Source of the DNA: Shewanella sp. MBTL60-112-B2
GTDB lineage: Bacteria; Pseudomonadota; Gammaproteobacteria; Enterobacterales; Shewanellaceae
NCBI RefSeq assembly: GCF_019655055.1
Contig: NZ_BPFA01000020.1
Coordinates: forward strand, 31,668 to 95,667
DNA: 64,000 nt
Direction of reading: 5' to 3'
Position numbers and translations under genes: made by a program. Under the pieces are notes generated by a model. That model made no database searches, was not told the origin of the DNA, and was given only the letters and a program-made list of their open reading frames with translations. Below, piece by piece: positions 54,913 to 63,892 of this stretch. Position 1 is the first letter of the stretch. Every line of letters starts with the position of its first letter.

Positions 54913-55015
54913 GGCTATGGAGCGCTACTGATAGGACAGGTGTAATCAGATATCTATTGCTATATCCCACCAGTTCAGTCGGCCTCCATTCGTATTTAGC
55001 GAAGAAATTAAAACA

Positions 55016-56596
55016 ATGACAATTATAAGCTATGCCGATTCGGCTTTATCGCTGTTACCTCCGGTAGCGGCAATCGTACTTGCGATGTTAACCCGTCGCG
55101 TTCTACTGTCACTGGGTGTGGGAATTATATTGGGAGCATTACTGCTTACCGATTTCTCTGCCATGCAAACGGCACAATACCTAGGTGAAAAAGTATCGGC
55201 TCTGGTTTGGGACGATGGCGCTTTAAATAGCTGGAACCTTTATATTTTAGGCTTCCTTGTTCTGCTGGGTATGATCACTGCGTTGATCACCGTCAGCGGT
55301 TCATCAAGGGCCTTCGCCGATTGGGCGCGTAACCATATTCGTAATAAACGTGATGCAAAACTACTAACCATGTTCTTAGGCTGCGTGGTGTTTATCGATG
55401 ACTACTTTAATAGCTTGGTTGTGGGTAGTGTCGCTAGACCACTGACCGATCGTTACTACATCTCCCGCAGTAAACTGGCTTACTTGCTTGATTCTACTGC
55501 CGCGCCAATTTGTGTTATTTCACCAGTATCAAGCTGGGGTGCTTACATCATCGCTTTGATTGGTGGCATTTTAACCGCGCACGGATTTACTGATACTGGC
55601 CACTTAAGCGTGTTCGTACAGATGATCCCAATGAACTTCTACGCTATTTTTGCACTCTTACTGCTACTTTGTGTTGCCTTGATGGGACTCGATATTGGTC
55701 CAATGCGTCAGCATGAGCTTAAGGCGCAAAAAGGCGAGCTTTATGATGAGTCGAAAGGGTTACCACCTGGAGCTAACTCAGACTTACCAGAAGCCGATAC
55801 CGGCAAGATTATGGGCTTATTCCTACCCATTACGGTATTAGTATTCGCCACTTTCTACTTTATGGTAAGCAGTGGTGGTGATGCGCTTGCGGCTAAGGGC
55901 CAAGCATTTAGCTTAATTGGTGCATTCGAAAATACAGACGTAGGTTCATCACTGTTCTTTGGTGCAGCAATTGGCTTAGTGGTAACGCTGGCGCTAGTGA
56001 TTTACCAAGGCGTTGAGAAATCGATGATCGCCAAAGGCCTATTTGAAGGTGCTAAGTCGATGCTACCTGCTATCTATATCCTGCTGTTCGCTTGGACTAT
56101 TGCTGGTGTGATTGGTCAGCTAGAAACCGGTAAATATATGGCAAGCTTAGCAACAGGCAATATTCCATTTGCTATGTTACCTGCGGTGCTATTTATTCTT
56201 GCTGGCTTAACTGCATTCTCGACCGGCACAAGCTGGGGTACCTTCGGTATCATGTTGCCAATTGCTGCAGATATGGCGATGGGTAGCCATACAGGTATGA
56301 TGTTACCAATGCTTGCGTCAGTGCTTGCCGGTGCGGTATTTGGCGACCACTGCTCACCGATTTCAGATACAACGATTTTGTCGTCAACAGGCGCCAACTG
56401 TCACCATATTGACCACGTAATGACACAGCTGCCTTATGCGCTTATCGTTGCAGGTATTAGCATGGTGGGTTATCTAGTACTTGGCTTTACCGAGTCTGTG
56501 ACCGCAGGACTGGTTGCTTGTAGCGTACTGTTTGTGATTAGTATTATCGTACTTCGTATCAAATCCTGTTCGCCTGATGCTGCATGTAAGCAATAA
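55016..56596 (+). CDS. NhaC-superfamily transporter, probable lysine importer (LysW type)
   Basis: A 526-residue inner-membrane protein with about 12 helices of the NhaC Na+/H+ antiporter superfamily. Conserved polar membrane segments include LGCVVFIDDYFNSLVVGSVARP and STGTSWGTFGIMLPIAADMA, followed by GDHCSPISDTTILSSTGANCHH. By sequence alone it would be called a Na+/H+ antiporter, but the lysine riboswitch in its leader points to lysine transport. I recall that riboswitch surveys named such L-box-controlled NhaC-like proteins LysW. The ribosome binding site before the ATG is weak. A terminator follows; it is a single-gene unit. Confidence 0.88.
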   Translation: MTIISYADSALSLLPPVAAIVLAMLTRRVLLSLGVGIILGALLLTDFSAMQTAQYLGEKVSALVWDDGALNSWNLYILGFLVLLGMITALITVSGSSRAFADWARNHIRNKRDAKLLTMFLGCVVFIDDYFNSLVVGSVARPLTDRYYISRSKLAYLLDSTAAPICVISPVSSWGAYIIALIGGILTAHGFTDTGHLSVFVQMIPMNFYAIFALLLLLCVALMGLDIGPMRQHELKAQKGELYDESKGLPPGANSDLPEADTGKIMGLFLPITVLVFATFYFMVSSGGDALAAKGQAFSLIGAFENTDVGSSLFFGAAIGLVVTLALVIYQGVEKSMIAKGLFEGAKSMLPAIYILLFAWTIAGVIGQLETGKYMASLATGNIPFAMLPAVLFILAGLTAFSTGTSWGTFGIMLPIAADMAMGSHTGMMLPMLASVLAGAVFGDHCSPISDTTILSSTGANCHHIDHVMTQLPYALIVAGISMVGYLVLGFTESVTAGLVACSVLFVISIIVLRIKSCSPDAACKQ

Positions 56597-56651
56597 GGCC
56601 AATAAAACTAAGTAGATTAGTTTGTATTAAAACTAAATCCACTTAAAAATT

Positions 56652-56679
56652 AAAACCGCTCTCTATCGAGCGGTTTTTT
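56652..56679 (+). terminator. Terminator of the NhaC-type transporter gene
   Basis: A 10-bp stem (AAAACCGCTC / GAGCGGTTTT) with a TCTATC loop and a T tail. Confidence 0.92.
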
Positions 56680-56894
56680 GTTGGCTGAATTTCCTGTTTA
56701 CAATTAATCGCCCTGGATTTAGCTTTTCTGGAATTAATTCACTCATTGACTCATGAGCTTTTTTGCTTAGATATGAGAGAGCAGGTGGGGGAGTATGGCA
56801 GGCATAAATTACTCGTTATAAGGCGTATATTAGATTTACACTTAGCCATAACTGGATATTAGTAGACATAAATTAAACATATACTAGATATAAA

Positions 56895-56916
56895 AAGCTC
56901 CCTTATTAGGGAGCTT
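56895..56916 (-). terminator. Terminator downstream of the M3 peptidase gene
   Basis: A 9-bp stem (AAGCTCCCT / AGGGAGCTT) with a four-base loop; on the minus strand it ends in TTTTTATA. It lies about 75 bases after the peptidase stop. Confidence 0.85.
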
Positions 56917-56992
56917 GTACTTTCGAGCTTGTACCTTCAAGCTTAGTCAGCGAGCTACTATCAGCTAAGCCTTTACTAACGAATGCATATCG

Positions 56993-59125
56993 TTAGTTTA
57001 AGCCGCGACGTTCAAGCAATGCTTCAGTTGTCGGCTCTTGGCCTCTAAAGGCTTTGTAGGCGTCCATTGGCGCAACAGAATTACCCACTTCACGAATGGT
57101 CTTTCTAAACTTCATGCCAATTTCACGGTTAAGCCCGCCTTGAGTTTGCACATAAGCAAATGCATCAGCCGCTAGAATTTCACTCCACATGTAGGCGTAG
57201 TAACTTGCTGAGTAACCACCTGGGAAAGCATGGGCAAAGTAAGTTGACTTATAACGTGGTGGCACTGCTGGTAAATCTACGCCGTGCTTTTTAAGCGCAG
57301 CCGCTTCAAAGCTGGCTACATCTTGCAGTGGGCTGCCGGCTTTAAGTGTATGCCATTCAAGATCTAACAACGCGGCAGACATATACTCTAAGGTGTCGAA
57401 ACCTTGGTTAAAGCTGCGTGATTTTAATAACTTTTCAAGTAGCTCTTTTGGAATAGGCTCGCCGGTTTCATAGTGTTTAGCATAGTTTGCTAGCACTTTA
57501 GGGTGCGCAGCCCAATCTTCTTCAAAGGTTGATGGGAACTCGACAAAGTCGCGCGATACAGAGGTGCCTGATAGTGTTGGGTAAACCACTTTAGAAAACA
57601 TGCCGTGAGTACCGTGGCCCATTTCATGGAACATGGTGGTCACTTCATCGTAGCTCACAAATGTGGGCTCACCTGCTGGCGCTTTCTTAATGTTCATTAC
57701 GTTAATCACAACAGGCTTATTGTTTAATAACTCAGACTGCGCTACAAACGAACTCATCCACGCACCTCCACGCTTGCCTTCACGTGAGAAGTAGTCTGCA
57801 TAGAAAATCGCCATGCTGCTGCCATCTTCATCGAACATTTCGTAGGCTTTTACATCTTCATGGTACACAGGCAGATCTGGGCGTGGTTTTAATGTCACGC
57901 CATATAGCGCTTGTAAGGTGAAGAACACACCGTCTTCTAGTACACGGTCAAATTCAAAATATGGTGTAATCGCGCTTTCATCTAAATCGTACTTCTCTTG
58001 GCGTACAAGTTCAGCGTAGTAAGCCCAATCCCACGGCGCTAGCTCAAAGTCGCCGCCAGTTTGATTGATCATGGCTTGGATATCAGCCGCTTCTTTTTGA
58101 GTGTTTTTAATTACCGCAGGTACCATAGAGCCAAACATCTTGTATACCGCTTCAGGTGTTTTAGCCATTTGTGGTTCTAGGCGGTATTCTGCCCAGCTTT
58201 TATAACCAAGTAACTCTGCACGTTCGGCGCGAAGTTGTGCAAGTCTTGCCACTAAAGACGCAGTTTCGTTCTCTCCTTCAAGACCACGTTCAGCTGATGC
58301 TTGCCAAATTTGCTGACGCAGGGCTCTGTCTTGTAGCTGAGTCAGTACTGGCTGACGTGTAGTGTTGGTGATGTTTAGTTGATACTTACCAGGGTGACCA
58401 TTAGCAGCTGCATCGGCGGCAGCGGCTTTGATTGCACTTGCTGATAAACCAGCAAGCTGCTCTTTTGAGTCAACAACAACTGCGATCTCTTTGGTTAAGC
58501 GCATTAAGCGCTGAGCAAATTCGTTAGTTAGTGTTGACTGTTCAGCATTCAGTACACGGATCTGTTGTTTTTGACCTTCAGTCAATTTGGCACCCGCGCG
58601 CACAAAACGTTTGTAGTACACCTCAACTAAACGACTTTCTTCAGCCGATAAATCTAAACTATCTCTTTGGTTATATAGCGTTTCTATACGCTTAAATAAC
58701 GCTGGGTTTAAATTGATGTTGTCTGAGTGAGCCGCCATTTTTGGCGCCATTTCACCTTGAATTTTGCGCAGTGTTGGGTTGCTATCTGTACCGGCTAAGT
58801 TATAAAACACCTTTGAAGTACGAGTGAGTAACTCGCCACTCTTCTCCATTGCAATAATGGTATTGGTAAACGTCGGCGCTTGTGGGTTGTTGGCAATATC
58901 GAGGATCTGTTGATATTGCGCTTGCATGCCCAAAGTTAAGGCTGGCTGAAAATGCTCATCCTTAATTTTTGTAAAGTCTGGAGCTTGATACTGTAAGGTG
59001 CTTGCCTGTAAGAATGGGTTCTGTGCTTGTACCATAACAGCATTGGTATTTTCTGGTGATGTGGTTGAGCATGCGCTCAGGGTTAATGTTGCTGCAATGG
59101 CTGCTGCAATAACTGACTTATGCAT
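56993..59125 (-). CDS. dcp: M3-family peptidyl-dipeptidase (Dcp-like) lipoprotein
   Basis: A 710-residue zinc metallopeptidase of the thimet oligopeptidase family; Dcp releases dipeptides from peptide C-termini. The active site is TMFHEMGHGTHGMFS (HExxH) near residue 495, with the third ligand Glu in FVEFPSTFEEDW. Unlike the cytosolic E. coli enzyme it carries a lipoprotein signal (MHKSVIAAAIAATLTLSAC, lipobox LSAC, Cys19), so it is envelope-anchored, probably in the periplasm. It would degrade small peptides there for uptake. The gene stands alone with its own terminator. Confidence 0.92.
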   Translation of the reverse strand: MHKSVIAAAIAATLTLSACSTTSPENTNAVMVQAQNPFLQASTLQYQAPDFTKIKDEHFQPALTLGMQAQYQQILDIANNPQAPTFTNTIIAMEKSGELLTRTSKVFYNLAGTDSNPTLRKIQGEMAPKMAAHSDNINLNPALFKRIETLYNQRDSLDLSAEESRLVEVYYKRFVRAGAKLTEGQKQQIRVLNAEQSTLTNEFAQRLMRLTKEIAVVVDSKEQLAGLSASAIKAAAADAAANGHPGKYQLNITNTTRQPVLTQLQDRALRQQIWQASAERGLEGENETASLVARLAQLRAERAELLGYKSWAEYRLEPQMAKTPEAVYKMFGSMVPAVIKNTQKEAADIQAMINQTGGDFELAPWDWAYYAELVRQEKYDLDESAITPYFEFDRVLEDGVFFTLQALYGVTLKPRPDLPVYHEDVKAYEMFDEDGSSMAIFYADYFSREGKRGGAWMSSFVAQSELLNNKPVVINVMNIKKAPAGEPTFVSYDEVTTMFHEMGHGTHGMFSKVVYPTLSGTSVSRDFVEFPSTFEEDWAAHPKVLANYAKHYETGEPIPKELLEKLLKSRSFNQGFDTLEYMSAALLDLEWHTLKAGSPLQDVASFEAAALKKHGVDLPAVPPRYKSTYFAHAFPGGYSASYYAYMWSEILAADAFAYVQTQGGLNREIGMKFRKTIREVGNSVAPMDAYKAFRGQEPTTEALLERRGLN

Positions 59126-59505
59126 AAAATTTTGACTTCCTTTATTATAATTGTGTTTTTAATTTAACGCTTTGGCATTAAACGTGTCTTAATGTGAGTC
59201 ATTTTGTGCATCAATGCTGGGTTTTGTGTTGGTTTTGTTGTGTTTGTCACATATTTGGACTTTGGTTGCACCCCTTGTACTTTCTGGGTTTTTATAGGGC
59301 TGACGGAGTTAAACTAGTCAAAACAAGCTGTTCAGTTAAAAAGCAAAGAATGACTCACTAAACTTAGTATCTTATCTAGCGAGTTGTGAGGTGATAAAGC
59401 CGCAGATATTTTTTGTGACGTGATCGCATGAACTGTTTGGTTAAGATGATTTGTTGCTTAAATTAGTGCTAAACTAGCGCCGAATTCACCTTTAAGGACT
59501 TTAGT
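59126..59505. other. 380-bp divergent intergenic region
   Basis: Lies between the M3 peptidase and tdk and must hold both promoters. It contains T/G-rich stretches (59210-59260) and a half Crp-like site TGTGACGTGATCGCATG near 59415. No gene, RNA family or terminator is seen. Confidence 0.45.
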
Positions 59506-60084
59506 TTGGCGCAGCTCTATTTCTATTACTCAGCAATGAATGCGGGTAAATCAACTTCGTTATTGCAGTCTTCTTATAATTACCGTGAACGCGGCATGCA
59601 TACCCTAGTGATGACAGCGTCAATTGACGATCGTTATGGTGTGGGTAAAGTGGCTTCTCGTCTTGGTATCGAAACCGATGCTCAAGTCTTTGGTAGCAAT
59701 GACAATCTGACTCAGATGATCAGCACGAGCCACGCCGAAAAGACTTTGCACTGTATCTTGATTGATGAATCTCAGTTTTTAAGCAAAGAGCAGGTTAAGC
59801 AGTTAACTTATGTGGTTGACGTACTTGATATTCCAGTACTTTGTTACGGCCTGAAGACCGACTTCCAAGGCGAGTTGTTCAGTGGTAGCCAATACTTGTT
59901 AGCCTGGGCCGATAAATTGGTTGAACTTAAAACTATTTGTCATTGTGGCCGTAAAGCCAATATGGTTGTGCGTCTTGATGGCAATGGTAAGCCAATGCGT
60001 GAAGGTGAGCAGGTGGCGATTGGTGGTAACGAAAGCTACGAGTCTGTATGTCGTAAGCATTTTAGAGAATTTATCTGGGATTAG
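59506..60084 (+). CDS. tdk: Thymidine kinase
   Basis: Tdk phosphorylates thymidine to dTMP in the salvage pathway. 192 residues of the type II (bacterial) form: the P-loop [21 protein letters not shown] at residues 5-25 (GKS), the DESQF block near residue 88 with the catalytic Glu, the lid-region [20 protein letters not shown], and the zinc site formed by CHCG and the C-terminal VCRKHF. The start is a TTG with AAGGA 7 bases upstream. A terminator follows closely. Confidence 0.95.
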   Translation: MAQLYFYYSAMNAGKSTSLLQSSYNYRERGMHTLVMTASIDDRYGVGKVASRLGIETDAQVFGSNDNLTQMISTSHAEKTLHCILIDESQFLSKEQVKQLTYVVDVLDIPVLCYGLKTDFQGELFSGSQYLLAWADKLVELKTICHCGRKANMVVRLDGNGKPMREGEQVAIGGNESYESVCRKHFREFIWD

Positions 60085-60112
60085 GTTTTACTGAGTCCAG
60101 AGAAATAGAAGA

Positions 60113-60143
60113 GGTTAACGCTGTTATGGTGTTAGCCTTTTTT
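60113..60143 (+). terminator. Terminator of tdk
   Basis: A 9-bp stem with two G-U pairs (GGTTAACGC / GTGTTAGCC), a 7-base loop and six T residues. Confidence 0.85.
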
Positions 60144-60450
60144 ATTGGTCAACTTCTTTGAATTTTGCCGATTAATACCTTCCTGAACGAAAGCTATCAG
60201 CGCTACTAGGGAGTGAAACCTTTAGATCCTTGCTATTCGATATATCTGTGATTGCATATTTATAGCAAACATAGCGTAGAGATAGAGTTAATAACTAAAA
60301 ACTTTAATCTAATTATAGGTTAACGGACTTAAGTCTCTGTTGTTATTGCCGCCTTTCATTATAATCCCCGTTTATTATACGGCTCTAAATCTAACCTTGT
60401 TCATGTAGTAAAAGGATAGAAGTAAAAGGAAAGTGGTAAAAGGATATTCA
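60144..60450 (+). promoter_or_regulatory. Upstream region of the LemA-associated operon with TATAAT -10 candidate
   Basis: This 307-bp gap holds no gene. A consensus TATAAT lies at 60360-60365, with only a weak -35 (CTGTTG, spacing 17). It would give a leader of about 80 bases ending at the AAAAGGA ribosome binding site. Confidence 0.4.
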
Positions 60451-61809
60451 ATGCAGCATAACCAAATCGTCGCTCAACATATTGCCAAGTTACGCAGTGA
60501 TGTTGATGCCGCTATCACTCAAGATGATCTGCTCGAGGTTATCACTCAAGTTAAACACCATTCGGGACCGTTAGATTACCGCGATAAGATAACGCACTCT
60601 GTTAAGTGGTTACTGGTTAGCGCGAGCGTCTTGTGTATCGTCTTGATATTTATGCGGCTCTGGTATGAACAAGTTGAGCCACTAGCTAAGTTGGTGATTG
60701 ATGACTCTTGCTATTGGCTTCCTGTCGCGCTGAGTACATTATTAGTCAGTTTTTGCCATGAGCGGGGCTGGCTGCCTGTCCCTATGCCAGTTAACTTTAC
60801 ACTGCTGGTGGCAGCAATGGCTCTGGTGACAATATATGTACCTGAATGGCCCAAAATCTATTGGGCGCTGACGTATGGTTTTGGTTATGTCATTAGCGTG
60901 GGGGAAATTGACGACCATCAGTTTTCGCTGTGGTTTATTCTGATCATCGCCAGCTCACTCACTTGGGTGTGGTTAGATTATCGCGCCAATTGGCGTAAAC
61001 ACCTTTCCGATAAAATATTCCTCTGTGATGCCTTATTTAATAATGGCTTAACACAAACTAAGCCAGCAGCCGAAGACAAACTTGATGCACTTGGAAAGCA
61101 GTTTGCAGAGTTTCGTCGCGGCAGCGGCACCCGTGATATTCAGCAGATGTTTGCAGGGGATTATCAAGGCGAACAACACAGCTTTAACTATAAGCTTTAT
61201 CACTTTCAGTACACCGTAAAACGCACCCAAACCAGCTCTGATGGCAATGGTGGCTATAAAACCAAAACCGTGCATGAAGATCGCGATCGCTACGGCATGT
61301 TGCTCGATTTTCCGTTCGCTAGCGGTTTGTGCATAGATGCTGAAGACGAGGTAAAGCTTAAAGGTTCGGTTTATGCCGAAAAGTATCACACTGAATCGAA
61401 TGCGTTTAATGACATTTATCGCGTACAAGCTTGCGATAAAATCAGTGCTGCACGCTTGTTAAGTCCAGCCGTGATTGAGTTGCTTATAAAGCTTAATCAA
61501 AATTTTATTTCACCTATGGTGGAAATTACTGCCGATGGCCGTTTGTGCATAGCCTCTACCAGCAAGCTGATTATAGAAAAGCGTAAACATTCACTGGAAA
61601 AGCCAGATGAATTTTATAAAGAGATTGCCGGCCATACCGAACTAAAGCGGGTGCAAAAACTGCTTGAAGCGATCCATGAGCTTATGCGCTTATCTGATAA
61701 CAACTTTGTAAGTGATAGCAGTTTTGTGAGTGGCACACAACAAGCCGCCGCTCTCACACAAGCCACACCTGTAAAAGATACGAAGGTCAATGTTAATGCA
61801 GTCTTATAA
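60451..61809 (+). CDS. LemA-associated membrane protein, DUF3137-like, copy 1
   Basis: A 452-residue inner-membrane protein. After a soluble ~45-residue start (HNQIVAQHIAKLRSDVDAAITQ, then HHSGPLDYRDK), about four or five helices span residues 50-200. The C-terminal ~250 residues are cytosolic: a tract YTVKRTQTSSDGNGGYKTKTV, a YGMLLDFPFASGLCID segment and GHTELKRVQKLLEAIHELMRLSDNNF at the end. The cytosolic part resembles DUF3137 proteins that often neighbour lemA. The ATG has AAAAGGA 6 bases upstream. It shares most blocks with the next gene, so the two arose by duplication. Function unknown. Confidence 0.7.
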   Translation: MQHNQIVAQHIAKLRSDVDAAITQDDLLEVITQVKHHSGPLDYRDKITHSVKWLLVSASVLCIVLIFMRLWYEQVEPLAKLVIDDSCYWLPVALSTLLVSFCHERGWLPVPMPVNFTLLVAAMALVTIYVPEWPKIYWALTYGFGYVISVGEIDDHQFSLWFILIIASSLTWVWLDYRANWRKHLSDKIFLCDALFNNGLTQTKPAAEDKLDALGKQFAEFRRGSGTRDIQQMFAGDYQGEQHSFNYKLYHFQYTVKRTQTSSDGNGGYKTKTVHEDRDRYGMLLDFPFASGLCIDAEDEVKLKGSVYAEKYHTESNAFNDIYRVQACDKISAARLLSPAVIELLIKLNQNFISPMVEITADGRLCIASTSKLIIEKRKHSLEKPDEFYKEIAGHTELKRVQKLLEAIHELMRLSDNNFVSDSSFVSGTQQAAALTQATPVKDTKVNVNAVL

Positions 61810-63058
61810 CGCTCAAGTGACTCGCAATATTGCCGCCATCGGTAGTGATGTTGAAGCCGCGAAAAGCCAAGATGATCTAATCGCGTTAGTGCGTAAGGTT
61901 GAGCATCATAAAGGGCCGCTAGATTATCGTGATAACTGGTATCGCTTTTTCTGCGCGGTTTCGTTGTTTTTCGCTTTGTTGCCGGTTGCTTTTGAGTTGG
62001 GGTTAGTGGTCCCCGATTTTGTGATGCACATTCTTAAAAGCGCACTGGGCTACAGTGTGATCTGGTATCCAATGTTGGGGCTGGCAACATTAACCCGCTA
62101 TTTTGAAGACAAGGGTAAGTGCTTACCTATGCCCGGCCCACAGTGGGGGCGGATGCTATTGATGGCAGCTGTGGGCGCGGCGCTGAATCTCATCCCACAA
62201 TGGCCGCATTGGTATTGGGATATGTATTTCGATACCTTAGCCTCGTTTTTAGGCTTGTGGTATCCAAGCTCAGGTTTTGCTGCCCATAATGGCGTGATAG
62301 GCGTAATTATGCTGCTGTGGCTTAGAGGCCGGATGAAGTGGCGCAATAAGTTGTCGGATACCATCTTTTTAAAAGATGCGCTATTTAATAATAATCTTGA
62401 GGCAGTCCCATTTGAGGGCAAAAAGCTGGCTAAAGAGCTTGAAGGTAGTTTTAAAGAGTTTGATCGTGGTAATGATCTGCGAGAAATTCAAAGTCTTTAC
62501 AAGAGCACTTACCAAGGTGATATCCACCAGTTTGATTATCAGCTCTATCGTTATCACTACATTGTAAAACGCACTGAAACCACCACAGACGCGAATGGTA
62601 AAACCACTACGCGAACGGTAAGAGACAGTTATTATCGCCACGGTGTGTTATTAGATTTCCCTTTTGCTAAGGACATGAGTATTAGCAATGACTTTGGCAT
62701 TAAGCGCCGAGGCGAACGCTATAAAAGTGCCTCTAATGAGTTTAATCGCCAATATCGAGTCCATGCTAAAGAGTTGATGATCGCAGCACGTTTGCTATCG
62801 CCTGCGGTTGAAGAAAAGCTCACTGTATTTGCTAAACAGTTAAAAAAACCAGTATTAGAATTCGGCCAACAAGGAAGGCTGTGTTTAGCGGTGAGTGATG
62901 ACCTGTTAGCGGTTAAGCGAGTAAACGGTTTAGATAATCCCAAAGCCTTTGCCGAAGAATTAGCAGGCCATACCGAGTTAAAGCAAATGAAGCAAATGCT
63001 CGAATTAGTCCACGAAATGATGCGTTTTAGTGATAATAATTTTAAGGTGAGTGCATAA
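61796..63058 (+). CDS. LemA-associated membrane protein, DUF3137-like, copy 2
   Basis: A 420-residue paralogue of the preceding protein. Matching blocks occur in the same order: QDDLIALVRKVEHHKGPLDYRDN, membrane helices over about residues 45-185, FLKDALFNNNLE, YHYIVKRTETTTDANGKTTT, GVLLDFPFAKDM, YRVHAKELMIAARLLSPAVEEKL and GHTELKQMKQMLELVHEMMRFSDNNF. The ATG two codons inside the first possible one aligns with the paralogue start (MQ) and has AAGG 9 bases upstream. It overlaps the end of copy 1 by 14 bases, so the two are cotranslated. lemA follows 71 bases later. Role unknown. Confidence 0.72.
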   Translation: MQSYNAQVTRNIAAIGSDVEAAKSQDDLIALVRKVEHHKGPLDYRDNWYRFFCAVSLFFALLPVAFELGLVVPDFVMHILKSALGYSVIWYPMLGLATLTRYFEDKGKCLPMPGPQWGRMLLMAAVGAALNLIPQWPHWYWDMYFDTLASFLGLWYPSSGFAAHNGVIGVIMLLWLRGRMKWRNKLSDTIFLKDALFNNNLEAVPFEGKKLAKELEGSFKEFDRGNDLREIQSLYKSTYQGDIHQFDYQLYRYHYIVKRTETTTDANGKTTTRTVRDSYYRHGVLLDFPFAKDMSISNDFGIKRRGERYKSASNEFNRQYRVHAKELMIAARLLSPAVEEKLTVFAKQLKKPVLEFGQQGRLCLAVSDDLLAVKRVNGLDNPKAFAEELAGHTELKQMKQMLELVHEMMRFSDNNFKVSA

Positions 63059-63129
63059 ATAACACCTTCTATTAAAGATTTAGATAGTTAATCCAAGACA
63101 ATTAATTAAGAGATAAAAGGAAAACCTAA

Positions 63130-63699
63130 ATGGACAGTTCAGTTATTGGTTTGGTGATTGCAGCAGTGGTGATAGTTGCCATCATCATCACCTTGTACAA
63201 CGGCATTATTGGTAAACACAATGCGGTAGATCGCGCATGGGCGTCGGTACTGACTCAAGAGCGCCAGAAGAATAAGATCATTCCTATGGTTGAGCAGTTA
63301 GTCGAGCAATACAAGCTGCATGAGTCTGAAGTATTAACTAAAGTCACTGAACTACGTAGCGCGATTGCAGAAATGAGTTCTGGTGTAGACACGGCAAAAC
63401 TTGCCGCCGCCGAGCAGCGCACTCAAGACTTAATGCAGGGCCTTAAAGTGACGGTTGAGGCTTACCCAGAGCTTAAAGCATCAGATGTGTATATGAAGTT
63501 AATGGCTGAAATCAGCGAGCAGCAAGAGCAGATTGGCGCGGCTATTCGTATTTTCAATGCCAACGTTGAGGACTTTAATAACGCGATTGAGATGTTCCCT
63601 GGATCACTTATCAATAGCATGCTGGTACGTAAGCAGAAGATCGCAAGCTTTAGCGATAGCGAAGCACAAGCAGGGTTTGAGTATCAACCTAACCTTTAA
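63130..63699 (+). CDS. lemA: LemA family protein
   Basis: A 189-residue protein with an N-terminal membrane helix (VIGLVIAAVVIVAIIITLYNGII, residues ~5-27) and a helical cytosolic or periplasmic domain (AVDRAWASVLTQERQKNKIIPMVEQLVEQYKLHE and following) typical of LemA. LemA proteins are widespread, with poorly known roles in envelope processes; they are often next to DUF3137 or TPM-domain genes. Start ATG has AAAGGAAAACC upstream. It ends an operon with the two DUF3137-like paralogues. Confidence 0.9.
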   Translation: MDSSVIGLVIAAVVIVAIIITLYNGIIGKHNAVDRAWASVLTQERQKNKIIPMVEQLVEQYKLHESEVLTKVTELRSAIAEMSSGVDTAKLAAAEQRTQDLMQGLKVTVEAYPELKASDVYMKLMAEISEQQEQIGAAIRIFNANVEDFNNAIEMFPGSLINSMLVRKQKIASFSDSEAQAGFEYQPNL

Positions 63700-63771
63700 C
63701 CCGTTGGGCTGGGTTTTAGCCCTAGGTAGGATATCAGGCTGCGCTCGAGTAACGCTTTATAGCTTTAAGCA

Positions 63772-63849
63772 ATCAAGCTGCGCTTGATAAACGTCGTGGG
63801 ATTCCATCCCACACCTGGGCAAGAGGGGGGCAACAGCTTCTCCCTCTTG
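63772..63849. repeat. Cluster of three perfect inverted repeats (REP-like)
   Basis: Three short palindromes lie in a row: ATCAAGC-TGC-GCTTGAT (63772-63788), GTGGGAT-TCC-ATCCCAC (63796-63812), and CAAGAGGG / CCCTCTTG with a 14-base loop (63820-63849). Serial palindromes of this sort are typical of REP/BIME-like dispersed elements, and can be folded by RNA or act as IS targets. The last may terminate the lemA operon, although the tail is T-rich only at a distance (CATTTCTTTTAT). Confidence 0.55.
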
Positions 63850-63892
63850 ACCATTTCTTTTATAAAGAGTCCTTATTGTGGCTTAATAAACT

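Noticed and set aside
55016..56596. Plain Na+/H+ antiporter assignment
   Set aside because: The fold is of that superfamily, but the lysine riboswitch in front makes lysine transport the better supported role.
59415..59431. Crp site upstream of tdk (TGTGACGTGATCGCATG)
   Set aside because: Only one half-site matches; too weak to list as an operator.
61048..62641. Minus-strand frames under the two DUF3137-like genes
   Set aside because: They mirror the coding strand of conserved paralogues and have no support of their own.
63533..63787. 84-codon frame running from lemA into the palindrome region
   Set aside because: It is out of frame with lemA, whose own product is complete, and encodes nothing recognisable.
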